Source: JACIYW01 sp014359745
GTDB lineage: Bacteria > Pseudomonadota > Alphaproteobacteria > Rhodobacterales > Rhodobacteraceae
Reading direction: 5' to 3'
Assembly: GCA_050433985.1 (NCBI GenBank)
Contig: JBNPWE010000029.1
Span: 1 to 24,411 of the forward strand
Length of the DNA stretch: 24,411 bases
In this document: positions 7,516 to 15,928 of the stretch, piece by piece
How the letters are laid out: each line of letters opens with the position of its first letter
Position numbering within the stretch: position 1 is the first letter of the stretch
Position numbers and translations under genes: made by a program
Notes under the pieces: model-generated
What the model was told of the DNA's origin: nothing
Database searches by the model: none
What the model saw: only the letters and a program-made list of their open reading frames with translations

Positions 7516-8512
7516 AGTTCCTCCTCTCCTCCAGTCCCAGGTAATGAGCGGCACGCTTCGACAAGTTGGTGCGCTGATCCTCAATCCGCAAACTGGTCGA
7601 ATAGTTGCCCACCTTCAGGAAACCGGTGCCGCACAGCAGCTTTCGACACTGCTGATCAACGCAGGGCCGTCAGCTTTTTCTGCGATTGCATCCCCTCTCG
7701 GTGCGGTCGGTAGCATCGCGACTTATGTGCAGAACCGTCAGATACTGGCGAGTCTCGAGACGCTTCGAGGGCTTCAGATCGGCGGCTTGGTTCTCAATGG
7801 ACTGGGGCTTGGCGTCAGCCTTGCAGGTTTTGCTGTGATGTCTGCCAAACTCGACCGGCTCACTGTGCAGATCAGGGCAATTGATGATCGCCTCGCACGG
7901 ATTGAAAGCCGGATCGAGGACCTGCATGATGCCGAGATACAGCGCGATTTCGTCGCATTGCGGGCAGTGTGCAAACAAATCGACGATGCTTGGAGTGTTG
8001 CGAACCCATGGCCAGAATGGTCAGCTGCAGCCGGCGTTCTCTACCAGTTGGAAGCACGGTTCTTTGATCGCGCAAGGCAAGCGCAAAACGCACCGACTTT
8101 TGCCATTGATCGATTCGAAAGTTTCATCGATGCGGCGCTATTGGCTTCAGCGGGGCTTGTCTCCGTCCGGACGGCAATGGACGACTTGAATGCTGCGCAA
8201 ATTGCGGCGGCTGATACAGCAAACAATCTAAATGCGCTAACAAATCGGATCGGAATTCTTGAGCTGGTGGATACTCGCATGCGGAAGGATATCGGGATGA
8301 CACTGGCGGGAAATATTGACGCGCTGGCAAGATACCGCGTCGAGGCGTTTGCTCATGTCGCACTCTTCCGAGCGCGCGAGGACCAGGCAAGTTCAGCCTC
8401 CCACACAATTTCTTACCTGAATCGATCCGGTTACTCGGGGCGTGCTTATCTTGAGGCACTTCGCGACAGCAAGGAAACGCCCATTGCGATCATGAAATAC
8501 GACGAGACATGA
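7493..8512 (+). CDS. putative membrane-associated coiled-coil protein, second of the pair
   Basis: A 339-aa protein starts at ATG 7493, inside the end of the previous gene. The open frame extends further upstream, but over the previous coding region. A hydrophobic stretch at about residues 58-80 and a stronger one at 96-118 (GGLVLNGLGLGVSLAGFAV) are followed by a heptad coiled coil at 120-147 (LDRLTVQIRAIDDRL onward). The rest is a helical soluble region. No family was recognised. It lies between the backbone and the HicAB genes, a normal cargo position. Linked translation with the upstream membrane protein suggests a two-component system. Confidence 0.78.
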   Translation: MIPPLLFEVPPLLQSQVMSGTLRQVGALILNPQTGRIVAHLQETGAAQQLSTLLINAGPSAFSAIASPLGAVGSIATYVQNRQILASLETLRGLQIGGLVLNGLGLGVSLAGFAVMSAKLDRLTVQIRAIDDRLARIESRIEDLHDAEIQRDFVALRAVCKQIDDAWSVANPWPEWSAAAGVLYQLEARFFDRARQAQNAPTFAIDRFESFIDAALLASAGLVSVRTAMDDLNAAQIAAADTANNLNALTNRIGILELVDTRMRKDIGMTLAGNIDALARYRVEAFAHVALFRAREDQASSASHTISYLNRSGYSGRAYLEALRDSKETPIAIMKYDET

Positions 8513-8627
8513 TGACAGGTGGCGGCAGTGGTTCTTCGGCCCGGTCGACAGCTACCCTTGTGTCGCTTTCATCACCAAGGATGACGATATGCTTGCAAAT
8601 AGTGAAAGCGCTCCCTATCTTTGCATG

Positions 8628-8882
8628 ATGAACAGCAAGCACCGCAAAACCCTTGCCGCAGTATTCACCGACCCGGTGTCGGGCACCATTGAATGGAATG
8701 CGGTTGAAAGTCTGCTGCTGGCCGCAGGGGCGCGGTTGATCGAAGGAAGCGGATCGCGGGTGCGGTTTGAGAAAGATGGGGAGGTCGGGACGTTTCATCG
8801 CCCGCACCCCGCGAAGGAAGCCAAGCGATACCAAGTGCGCGATGCCCGCGACTTCTTGGAACGGATCGGGGTCAGACCATGA
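8628..8882 (+). CDS. hicA: HicA-family toxin (mRNA interferase)
   Basis: This 84-aa protein has the HicA double-stranded-RNA-binding-like fold: AVESLLLAAGARLIEGSGSRVRF, then the His-containing strand TFHRPHP, then the C-terminal helix RDARDFLERIGV. HicA toxins cleave mRNA on ribosomes and use a conserved His near this position. Starts at 8625 or 8589 are also open; ATG 8628 gives the usual HicA length. The stop overlaps the hicB ATG (8879-8882), the standard toxin-first hicAB order. It would stabilise the element or act in phage defence. Confidence 0.85.
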   Translation: MNSKHRKTLAAVFTDPVSGTIEWNAVESLLLAAGARLIEGSGSRVRFEKDGEVGTFHRPHPAKEAKRYQVRDARDFLERIGVRP

Positions 8883-9223
8883 GCAACACCATGAACTACA
8901 AGGGCTATTCCGCCCGGATCGAGTACGACGACGAAGACGGGATTTTCACCGGCCGCATTGCCGGTATCCGCGATGGTGTGGGATTTCATGCCGATTCGGT
9001 GGAAGGGCTGCGTGAGGCCTTTCACGATGCTGTCGAAGACTACATCGAGACTTGCGCCAAGATCGGCAAGGAACCGCAGAAGACCTACTCTGGGCAAGTG
9101 ATGTTTCGGGTCAGTCCCGAGATACACCGAAAGGCAGCGCTGGCGGCCGAGCTGTCTGGCAAGAGCTTGAACCAATGGGCCGAGGAAGTGCTGGATCGCG
9201 CTTCGGGGCATGACGCGCGCTGA
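8879..9223 (+). CDS. hicB: HicB-family antitoxin
   Basis: A 114-aa protein overlaps hicA by 4 bp. The N-terminal HicB domain (GYSARIEYDDEDGIFTGRI, then ADSVEGLREAFHDAVEDY) is the partial RNase-H-like fold that binds HicA. The C-terminal residues 75-110 (VMFRVSPEIHRKAALAAELSG, then LNQWAEEVLDRA) form a ribbon-helix-helix DNA-binding domain, so the protein probably represses its own operon. Length and layout match the family, and the pair looks intact. Confidence 0.93.
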   Translation: MSNTMNYKGYSARIEYDDEDGIFTGRIAGIRDGVGFHADSVEGLREAFHDAVEDYIETCAKIGKEPQKTYSGQVMFRVSPEIHRKAALAAELSGKSLNQWAEEVLDRASGHDAR

Positions 9224-9326
9224 GCGACGGCTGCTGCGCGGTCAGTGGGCCGACTTGATGCTGGAACATCAATCCGGCATGACGCGCCGAGAGGATTTTG
9301 ACAGAACGGACTGGACCGCGCGACTG

Positions 9327-12011
9327 TCACCTCGCTGCGACCAGTTCCCGAAGCCGGGTGAAACGCCGGTCACGCGTTGCCTCTGGCCAAGCCTCGACCA
9401 TCTGGTCCAGAACCTGCCCAAGATCAAAAGGAACACCAGCGGGGTCGTCCGAGATGATCGCGTCCATCAGTGCCAGCGTCTCCCTCGGAAACTTGGCGCA
9501 GATAGGTGTTTGACCTTCGTCACCGATGTTTTTGTAAAAGCGGTATAACCAGTGGTGTCCTCGATGGATCTGCCGCAGGAAGGGGCGCACTGCTTCCAAG
9601 ACAACTGGAAAATGGTCACCGCAGTCCTCCAACATGGACACGAATGCCGCTGATGTTTCCTCGATCTGATATTGCGCCTCTCGCGGCCAAGCGTTGTTGA
9701 TGAACGGCGCGACCGCTTTTTCCCAAGCGCCATCGCCGTTTCGCCCAACCTGGCCAAGGAAATGGATCACGTTGACCCGCCCGGCAGTTGAGAACGTCCG
9801 GATGCAAGCGATGGCTTCGTCGTAGGAGGTGTAGCGGTCGTCTTCATGATGCCAGATGCATGTTTGCGCGACCCAGTCATGGGCACGTTCCAAATCTGAC
9901 GAATCCCAATTCCAAGTGTAAACCCTGGGAAAAATCGACAAAAGCTGGGTCTTCAATTCGACAAAGAGCTCTGGCCCGGGGATGCGGGGTGCGTGAAGCA
10001 AGCCATTCCAAGCGGGTTCAGCAGCAGGGTGATCTGCGGCAAATAGCGGCAATAGGCGTGCCTTTGCCCAATCGGGGGCGATGTAGTTGAGCCAAGGCAA
10101 CCTAATCGCAAGGCAAGATACCGCGTGGTCAGACCCTTCACCGGGTGAGGCGAGAAGCCTTTCAATCCTTGTGGAAAATTCCTCTGGCAACCCGGCATCC
10201 TTGGACAATTTTCTGGCGTTCAGAATTGAAGCCAAAGCTTCCGTCGCCTTGCCGATCCAAGCATTTATTGCGTGAGCATATGTACGCCTAGAACGCGGGA
10301 CACGATGCCCCCCTTCAAAGGTGTCGCCGATGCCGCTTTCAGTGACTGCAACACCTGCGATCAGCAAGCGGTTAAGCAGGTCATCCAGAAGTGACAAAGC
10401 GTGACGTTCGTCCTGCTCCGCAACAGCCGGAAGCTTGCCCCTGATCCAATCTCCGACCGAATGATGTACATTCTGAAGAACTTCACCCGGGAGCTGACGC
10501 AATCTGTCGTGAAACAAGCGAGTGGCGTCTTTGGGGGCCGCATCAGGCCAATCATTGATCAGAGTGCGCCACAGTTCCGAGGGATATTCACCCCGTTGTG
10601 CCGCCAGTTCGAGAGCGTTTATGGCTCGCGCTGGATGATCTGCGACCAGCCCCTTGAACGGTCGGTCCTCGGTAAACTCACCCCAAGGCCGACCTGGTTG
10701 CGCCATCACAGTCGCCACGATGTCAGCGTCTGCGGCTGCCAAAAGGATGCCCGGATCAGTATTAGTTACGACGTACCCTCCTTTGCCGCGGGACGTGCTG
10801 CTGGCGGCGCTGGCGGCACAACTGTCCTTCCAATCGGGAATATTAGACTTCTGAAACGCCAAGGCCGCTGCGGCGTCAACCGACACAGCGCATCCAGCCT
10901 GAATCAGCCACGTCAACTTCATGGAAATGGCGACCGCTCGCTTGACGGGGTACTCATCGTCGCTTTGATGATCATACTTATCCGGGCCCGCCAACAGTCG
11001 CGCCTCGACCGCCAGCCGCTCCTCCGGGCTGAAATTTCCCCATCTGTCCCTGATCAGAAATAGTAATTCTCGCCGATTGCTGGGGTGCCAAAAGGCACTT
11101 TGATCGATGTCCAAAAGCAGGGCTACTGCCTGAGAAGCGGTGTACACTTGAGGCTTGTTCCAAACGAACAGCCGGAATCGGTCAAATATGATCGATTCCG
11201 GCTTTGGCCATAGAGTTGCTGTAGCGGCAACTTGAGCGGGGTGGAGGGCCGCCATTCGCTCAAGAACCTCGAGAAACCAAAGGATGAATCGATCTGAACG
11301 GTAGACATGATCGTCAGCCTCTTCTTCGACATCCCTGTATAGCGATGGCACCTGAAACCAGCGATTGCCAATCTCGTTCAGGAGGTCGATGGCACGCACC
11401 AAGTTGCGGTTCAGTATGTCGAATACGCTTGGCAGGGCATCATCCTGAACCCTTATTTTTTCGTCACGTTCTGTCCGAAACTTCACTTCAGAACGGAAGA
11501 AATCCGCGAGGCCAAGGTCCGACCATGGTCCCAAGGGTGGCTCTGCGCGGCGAATGCCGTACGGAAATTCCAGTTTAACGACAGGCTCGGTGCTCTTGGC
11601 AAAATCTCGCAGCGTTTGGACCGTCCAGCCCTGTCGGGCAATTTTCTGGCGAGTGCGATACCACTCCATGTCACCGGGTCCCCAACTTCCCCGACTTTGA
11701 GTATCCAGGATAAGGCGCCAGACGTCGCGGCAAAGCTTGGGAATGTCCTGTGCGTCATCAACCTGGTTCGTAAGCATCTCGGCCAGACGAGGATGCAGGC
11801 CAGACTGACGCGCGGCCCACCACGCGACAACGGGGACTTCAACCTGACCGCAAATCCAGCGAGACAGATGATACAGGCGAGGTGGAACGGCCTCGTATCC
11901 CTGAACAACCCTTCCGCCGAGGCGGATCTGGTCGGTCTGGACACTGTCGCCATAACGCCAGGTCAGCAGATCGTCAGGACCGCCTCCGGCTTTACGCTCA
12001 TCACCCGTCAC
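9327..12011 (-). CDS. C-terminal part of SIR2-domain protein, separated by IS66
   Basis: An open frame of 894 aa begins with GTG at 12011, but the reading frame continues unbroken to the IS66 edge at 12092. Joined to 14617-15749 after removing the IS, it forms a single 1297-codon gene, so this is the C-terminal region of the SIR2 protein. It is long, mainly helical, Trp-rich and soluble, without a nucleotide-binding or membrane motif I recognise. In SIR2-type anti-phage proteins the C-terminal region is the sensor and oligomerisation part, and that role is inferred here. Whether any of it is now translated is unknown. The gene converges with hicAB across a 103-bp gap. Confidence 0.85.
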   Translation of the reverse strand: MTGDERKAGGGPDDLLTWRYGDSVQTDQIRLGGRVVQGYEAVPPRLYHLSRWICGQVEVPVVAWWAARQSGLHPRLAEMLTNQVDDAQDIPKLCRDVWRLILDTQSRGSWGPGDMEWYRTRQKIARQGWTVQTLRDFAKSTEPVVKLEFPYGIRRAEPPLGPWSDLGLADFFRSEVKFRTERDEKIRVQDDALPSVFDILNRNLVRAIDLLNEIGNRWFQVPSLYRDVEEEADDHVYRSDRFILWFLEVLERMAALHPAQVAATATLWPKPESIIFDRFRLFVWNKPQVYTASQAVALLLDIDQSAFWHPSNRRELLFLIRDRWGNFSPEERLAVEARLLAGPDKYDHQSDDEYPVKRAVAISMKLTWLIQAGCAVSVDAAAALAFQKSNIPDWKDSCAASAASSTSRGKGGYVVTNTDPGILLAAADADIVATVMAQPGRPWGEFTEDRPFKGLVADHPARAINALELAAQRGEYPSELWRTLINDWPDAAPKDATRLFHDRLRQLPGEVLQNVHHSVGDWIRGKLPAVAEQDERHALSLLDDLLNRLLIAGVAVTESGIGDTFEGGHRVPRSRRTYAHAINAWIGKATEALASILNARKLSKDAGLPEEFSTRIERLLASPGEGSDHAVSCLAIRLPWLNYIAPDWAKARLLPLFAADHPAAEPAWNGLLHAPRIPGPELFVELKTQLLSIFPRVYTWNWDSSDLERAHDWVAQTCIWHHEDDRYTSYDEAIACIRTFSTAGRVNVIHFLGQVGRNGDGAWEKAVAPFINNAWPREAQYQIEETSAAFVSMLEDCGDHFPVVLEAVRPFLRQIHRGHHWLYRFYKNIGDEGQTPICAKFPRETLALMDAIISDDPAGVPFDLGQVLDQMVEAWPEATRDRRFTRLRELVAAR

Positions 12012-12084
12012 CCGTGGTGGGTCGTCGTCAAGACCATAGGTCGCAAGTGGGTCAAATGCTTCCCTAGCTTCGCCCGGCCCCTCG

Positions 12085-12092
12085 AATACATC
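12085..12092 (+). repeat. IS66 target-site duplication, left copy
   Basis: AATACATC here is repeated exactly at 14617-14624, on the other side of the IS66 element. Eight base pairs is the usual duplication length for the IS66 family, and a perfect pair implies little time since insertion. Confidence 0.95.
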
Positions 12093-12112
12093 GTAAGCGC
12101 AACGGCGCGGCC

Positions 12113-13678
12113 CTATGCGGCGAGGCTTGACGGCTTGGCGTAGTGCCAGGGCATGAGGTCTTCGATGCCGTTTTGCGGGTGACCGTCGAGTATGGCGTGC
12201 AGGGTGGCGGCGATGTAGTCGACCGGGTTCACGTCGGACATCTTGCAGGTAGCTACCAGCGAGGCGAGCATGGCCCAGTTTTCGGCACCGATTTCGTTCC
12301 CGGCGAACAGCGCATTCTTTCTTGTCAGGGCGATCGGTCGGATCTGGTTCTCGACCGGGTTGGTGTCGAGTTCGAGGGTGCCATCATTCAGGAATCGGAT
12401 CAGGCCGGGCCAGTGCGCCAAGGTGTAGCGGATGTCTTCGGCGAGCTGGGATTTCTGCGGGATGCGCGAGAGCTGTGCTTCCAGCCAGGGTTTCAGCGCG
12501 GCGATGATTGGGGCGGCATGTTCACGCCTTGCGGCGAGGCGCACGGAGGCCTCCTTGCCTCGCACGGACTTCTCGATCTGATAAAGCAGCGCGATCTGGC
12601 GCAGCATTTCCTCGGCGATGGGTGAACCATCGCTCTCGAAGCGCTTCACGAAGCGGCGGCGCACATGGGTCCAGCAATAGACCAGCTGCCACGGGCCGTT
12701 GTCGCGCGCGATCTCGGTCATCGCGTTGTAGGATTGATAGGCATCGCATTGCAGGAAGCGGCCCCTATATCCGGCGAGGAAGTTCAGCGGGTGCGCCTTG
12801 CCCCGGCCGGGGGCGTAGTGGAACAGCACGATGGGTGGGCCGGCGCCGCCATGGCCGCGATCGTCGGACACGACGGCCCAGAAGTAGCCGCTCTTGGTGC
12901 GTTTCAGACCCGGTTCCAGCACTGGCGCGCGGGTCTCATCCACGAAGATGCGGTCTGCACCGCGCAAATGGGCACGCATATGGTTGATGACCGGCATCAG
13001 ATGGAAACAGGCGCGGCCGACCCAGTTGCCGAGCGTGCCGCGATCGAGATGGATGTCCTGCCGCTTGAAGATTTCGGCTTGCCGATAGAACGGCAGATGG
13101 TCACCGAACTTCGAGACGATGATCCAGGCGATGAAGAGTTCCGTTGGCAACCCACCGGGCACGACATGCTCGGGCGCATGCGCTTGCGCCACGGCCTGCG
13201 AGCAGCGGCGGCAGGCATATTTCGGCCGCCGCGTGACCAGCACCCGGAACTGGGCCGGGATCACGTCCAGCCGTTCGGACACGTCTTCCCCGATCCGGGC
13301 CATCTCGCCGCAGCCACAAGGGCAGAGCGTGCTGGCAGGCTCGATCACGCGTTCGACGCGCGGCAGATGCGGTGGCAGATGGCCACGGTTGCGCTTGGGC
13401 TTGCGCGGTGTTTCCCCGCGCGCCCGCTGCATCGCCGCTTCGGCCTTTTCCTGTGCCGCCTCGAGCACGCCCTGCGCAAACTCGGCATCTTCCAGGGGCA
13501 GGTTGAACTGGTCGGGCGAGAGCTTTTCGGATCGCTTGCCGAACTTCTCGCGCTGCGCCGCGTGCAGGATATCCTGCAGCCGCTGGTTCGCCTCTTGTGT
13601 CTCGGCCAGCATCGCCTCCACCTCGGCGAGGCGGGCTTTCAGCAGGGCATTTTCGCGCGCAAGATCAGCGGTTTCCAT
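12113..13678 (-). CDS. tnpC: IS66 transposase TnpC
   Basis: This 521-aa protein is the DDE transposase of IS66 elements. An N-terminal leucine-rich coiled coil (residues 5-45) is followed by AQREKFGKRSEKL. A zinc-finger region has Cys at 119, 121, 123, 156 and 159. The catalytic core has D247 (IFVDETRAPVL), D312 (CDAYQSY) and E443 (DTNPVENQIRPIAL). The C-terminal IS66 domain ends with the PVDYIAATL and DLMPWHY motifs. Length is normal for the family and no frameshift is seen. It is separated from tnpB by 67 bp. Confidence 0.97.
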   Translation of the reverse strand: METADLARENALLKARLAEVEAMLAETQEANQRLQDILHAAQREKFGKRSEKLSPDQFNLPLEDAEFAQGVLEAAQEKAEAAMQRARGETPRKPKRNRGHLPPHLPRVERVIEPASTLCPCGCGEMARIGEDVSERLDVIPAQFRVLVTRRPKYACRRCSQAVAQAHAPEHVVPGGLPTELFIAWIIVSKFGDHLPFYRQAEIFKRQDIHLDRGTLGNWVGRACFHLMPVINHMRAHLRGADRIFVDETRAPVLEPGLKRTKSGYFWAVVSDDRGHGGAGPPIVLFHYAPGRGKAHPLNFLAGYRGRFLQCDAYQSYNAMTEIARDNGPWQLVYCWTHVRRRFVKRFESDGSPIAEEMLRQIALLYQIEKSVRGKEASVRLAARREHAAPIIAALKPWLEAQLSRIPQKSQLAEDIRYTLAHWPGLIRFLNDGTLELDTNPVENQIRPIALTRKNALFAGNEIGAENWAMLASLVATCKMSDVNPVDYIAATLHAILDGHPQNGIEDLMPWHYAKPSSLAA

Positions 13679-13745
13679 GAGGGAAGTGAATCACAGGATG
13701 CCCTGTCAGGCCAGCAAAAGCAGGGCTTTCAGCACAATTTTCCTG

Positions 13746-14102
13746 TCATCCGGCCACCTGCGGGCGCCGCGCCCGCTCTGGCCGGACAAGCCGCCAATCC
13801 ACGCCTTCAAAAAGGGCCGCAAACTGCGCGCCGGACATGCGCATGACCCCGCCCCGCACCTGTGGCCAGACGAACTTGCCGCCCTCCAGGCGCTTGTGAA
13901 CCAGCACCATGCCGGTCTGATCCCAGATCAAGAGCTTGATCCTGTCGGCGCGTTTCGCGCGGAAGACGAAAGCGGCACCGCAGAACGGGTCCATCGCGAA
14001 CATCTCCTGCACCGCCAGTGCCAGGCCATCGATCCCCTTGCGGAAGTCTACCGGCCGCGTCGCCACAAAGACCTTCACCGGCCCGCCATGACCGAACATC
14101 AC
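13746..14102 (-). CDS. tnpB: IS66 accessory protein TnpB
   Basis: This 118-aa protein matches the IS66 Orf2 family. It has the RPVDFRKGIDGLA block, then FVFRAKRADRIKLLIWDQTGMVLVHKRLE and the following FVWP. TnpB is needed for transposition, although its chemistry is not well understood. The start overlaps the tnpA stop by 4 bp, so the two are translationally coupled. Confidence 0.97.
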   Translation of the reverse strand: MMFGHGGPVKVFVATRPVDFRKGIDGLALAVQEMFAMDPFCGAAFVFRAKRADRIKLLIWDQTGMVLVHKRLEGGKFVWPQVRGGVMRMSGAQFAALFEGVDWRLVRPERARRPQVAG

Positions 14103-14542
14103 GATGCCGCAGCCCGTGCCGCCCGGATCGCCCGCGTCAACTGGCCCTCATCGGCACCAGCGCCAGCACGGATCACGACGTCACCGACGATAATTTCGAG
14201 ATCGGGCCCAGTGACAGCCGCCGTTGCCTCGACCGAACTGTCATCGACCACTAATTCCGCGAAGATCGGCAAGGCGGCCACGTTCTCGGGCACCACGAGA
14301 TTGCCTTTGCGAAGCTGCTTGCGCCAATCGTAGACCTGCCAGCGGGTCGTGCCGTGCCGACGCGCAACATCGGCGACCTTCACCCCCGGCATCATGCTCT
14401 CCGCCGCGATCCGCGCCCGCTCAGCCTCTGTGCGCCACCGCCGACCGCTCGGCCCCTCGATCACCTCAAGCCGGGAAACTCCAACACCCATCGAGCCGTC
14501 CAAATGGACGCCCATTTTGCCGTCTACTTCCAAATCCAACAC
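14099..14542 (-). CDS. tnpA: IS66 accessory protein TnpA
   Basis: This 147-aa protein is of the IS66 Orf1/IS3-Orf8 type. It has a helix-turn-helix around GVKVADVARRHGTTRWQVYDWRKQL and a C-terminal segment with the LEIIVGDVVIRAG strand and hydrophobic helix typical of the family. It is the first gene of the IS operon and lies 74 bp from the right terminal repeat. The start codon is the first in the frame; nearby in-frame ATGs could also serve. Confidence 0.94.
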   Translation of the reverse strand: MLDLEVDGKMGVHLDGSMGVGVSRLEVIEGPSGRRWRTEAERARIAAESMMPGVKVADVARRHGTTRWQVYDWRKQLRKGNLVVPENVAALPIFAELVVDDSSVEATAAVTGPDLEIIVGDVVIRAGAGADEGQLTRAIRAARAAAS

Positions 14543-14612
14543 CTCCGCTGCACATGTGACCGGACAATGCTGGCTTCAGGTCAGAAATGGCAGGAGGGGA
14601 GCGGCGTCGCGC

Positions 14613-15749
14613 TTACAATACATCCCCTGTCCGACACGAACGATCAAACACACAAAGCCATTCCGCAGGCGGTGCGGGTTTGGCATCTGCGAATTCCTTG
14701 GCACCCAGATTGTAACGGGCAACATGGGCAACATGCCCGCGCTCGTGCGCCTCTAGCGCCCTCGGCCCGCGCCGCGCCATGTCGATCACCTTTGCACGCC
14801 AGGCAGCGGGGTCTTCGGCGCGAACAGCCCAAGCATCAAGGCTGTCCCACAGAGCGGCATGGTCGGAACCGCCGCCATAAGCGATGGGTGTCACACCACG
14901 GTCGCGCCATTTGGCTTCGACCTTGTCGGGCTCGCCCTGATCAAACGCAAACAGCTTGTCGGGTTCCAAGGCGTCTGCGCTGTTCAGCCCCTGAAGCAGA
15001 TATTTCATCGGTGGGTCGTTTGCCGTGTAGCCAAGCAAGACCACCGTGTATCGCTCCAACAGCAACCTCATGAAGTTGGTCGCCCACCCACCTGCAAGGT
15101 ATGCGCGCCCGAAGTCGGAGCTGCTCAACACATAGCTGTGCGGGCCATCCAATGACGTATTCAGCCGCCCATGCAGGTATGTTATCCCCGAAATCGGCTG
15201 ACCATGCCGGAGATCCGGGAAGGTTGGCGGGACGTGTGCATCCTCTTTGCCTACCAAGCCAGAAACCTCGAACAACAGGTCGAAGTTAGTTGTCACGATC
15301 TGGGGCGTGCCGGTCTGATCCGCAGACAGCCGCGCAACCGTGCGATGCCAACGCGATGGGCCTACCATGGTTGGCGGAACCGCAAGTTGCTCTGCGACGA
15401 TCTTACCGACCTCGTCCCGTCCATAGCTTTGCTGCAGCATGTTGAAGATCAGATCAAACGAGGGCTTGGCCTCATCAGGGATTTCACGCTGCCCGGGCGG
15501 AGTTGGCCGCCAAAACGAAAATGCCTGCTGTGCGTCGGCGTCGGCTGGGACCTTCAGTTTGAGCAGAACGTCTTCCGTGAGGGTTTTGAAGCTTGGCAGG
15601 CGACATGGCATTGATACGCCTGCGCCGCAAAGAAATACGACTTGGCCATCGTCTCTGGCGGTCAGCAAACGGTCAGGGATGTTCGGCCCGTCAGAAAGAA
15701 ATCGCAAGGTATCGAAGTTCCGGTTTGGTCGGTTATCTGGTTCATCCAT
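14613..15749 (-). CDS. N-terminal SIR2 (NADase-like) domain fragment
   Basis: A 378-aa frame ending just inside the IS66 element holds the SIR2 domain. It contains the glycine-rich NAD-binding motif FLCGAGVS (residues 39-46), the TTNFD motif (153-157) with conserved Asn and Asp, the catalytic-type His in YLHGRL (H193), and VVLLGYTANDPPM (236-248). In defence proteins this fold hydrolyses NAD+ rather than deacylating proteins. The last native codon before the insertion is V377, and only one residue comes from the IS. ATG 15749 is the only start before an upstream in-frame stop (15825-15827); no ribosome-binding site is evident. A free SIR2 domain could still be made. Confidence 0.9.
   Translation of the reverse strand: MDEPDNRPNRNFDTLRFLSDGPNIPDRLLTARDDGQVVFLCGAGVSMPCRLPSFKTLTEDVLLKLKVPADADAQQAFSFWRPTPPGQREIPDEAKPSFDLIFNMLQQSYGRDEVGKIVAEQLAVPPTMVGPSRWHRTVARLSADQTGTPQIVTTNFDLLFEVSGLVGKEDAHVPPTFPDLRHGQPISGITYLHGRLNTSLDGPHSYVLSSSDFGRAYLAGGWATNFMRLLLERYTVVLLGYTANDPPMKYLLQGLNSADALEPDKLFAFDQGEPDKVEAKWRDRGVTPIAYGGGSDHAALWDSLDAWAVRAEDPAAWRAKVIDMARRGPRALEAHERGHVAHVARYNLGAKEFADAKPAPPAEWLCVFDRSCRTGDVL
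14617..14624 (+). repeat. IS66 target-site duplication, right copy
   Basis: AATACATC directly follows the right terminal repeat and matches 12085-12092 exactly. It encodes part of the SIR2 protein around V377. Confidence 0.95.
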
Positions 15750-15928
15750 CCGAAACTGGCAGGGAAGGACAGTGCGGTCCAGCCTTATAAGCTTCTCGAT
15801 GTCTGCTGACGCTACAGTCCTGAATTAGAACAGAAACGACGACCTCTTGCTTAGGCCCCGATGATTTGGAGCTTTCGCTTGCCGCGATCTATTTGCCAAA
15901 ATTCAACTGATCGCCGTAGCGTGATCTC

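Larger units (their letters stand above)
12093..14616 (-). mobile_element. complete IS66-family insertion sequence (2524 bp)
   Basis: The element begins GTAAGCGCAACGGCGC and ends with the complement of GTAAGCGCGACGCCGC, so the terminal inverted repeats match at 14 of 16 bases and start with the IS66-typical GTAAGCG. It carries the full tnpA-tnpB-tnpC set in one direction and is bounded by perfect 8-bp duplications. All three frames are open, so it may still be active. It lies inside the SIR2 gene in the same orientation as that gene. Confidence 0.97.
9327..15749 (-). pseudogene. SIR2-domain anti-phage-like gene disrupted by IS66 insertion
   Basis: The two fragments are the halves of one gene. 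Excising 12093-14616 and one copy of the 8-bp duplication joins codons GAT GTA TT and C directly, in frame. The restored gene is 3891 nt (1296 aa plus stop). Order: SIR2 NADase-like domain (about residues 35-310), linker, then a helical region of about 920 aa. The size and layout resemble DSR-type defence proteins, which deplete NAD+ on phage sensing. The specific family is not proven. No other lesion is evident, so inactivation appears recent. Confidence 0.88.

Noticed and set aside
9210..9548. A 112-codon plus-strand frame starting inside the end of hicB
   Set aside because: Two-thirds of it is antisense to the 3' end of the SIR2 gene, and no family feature or clear ribosome-binding site was seen. 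A degraded third gene after hicAB is possible but unsupported.
12665..14333. Long plus-strand frames over 12665-14333 (393 and 404 codons)
   Set aside because: They are antisense to the IS66 tnpC, tnpB and tnpA genes, and their composition is typical of GC-rich shadow frames.
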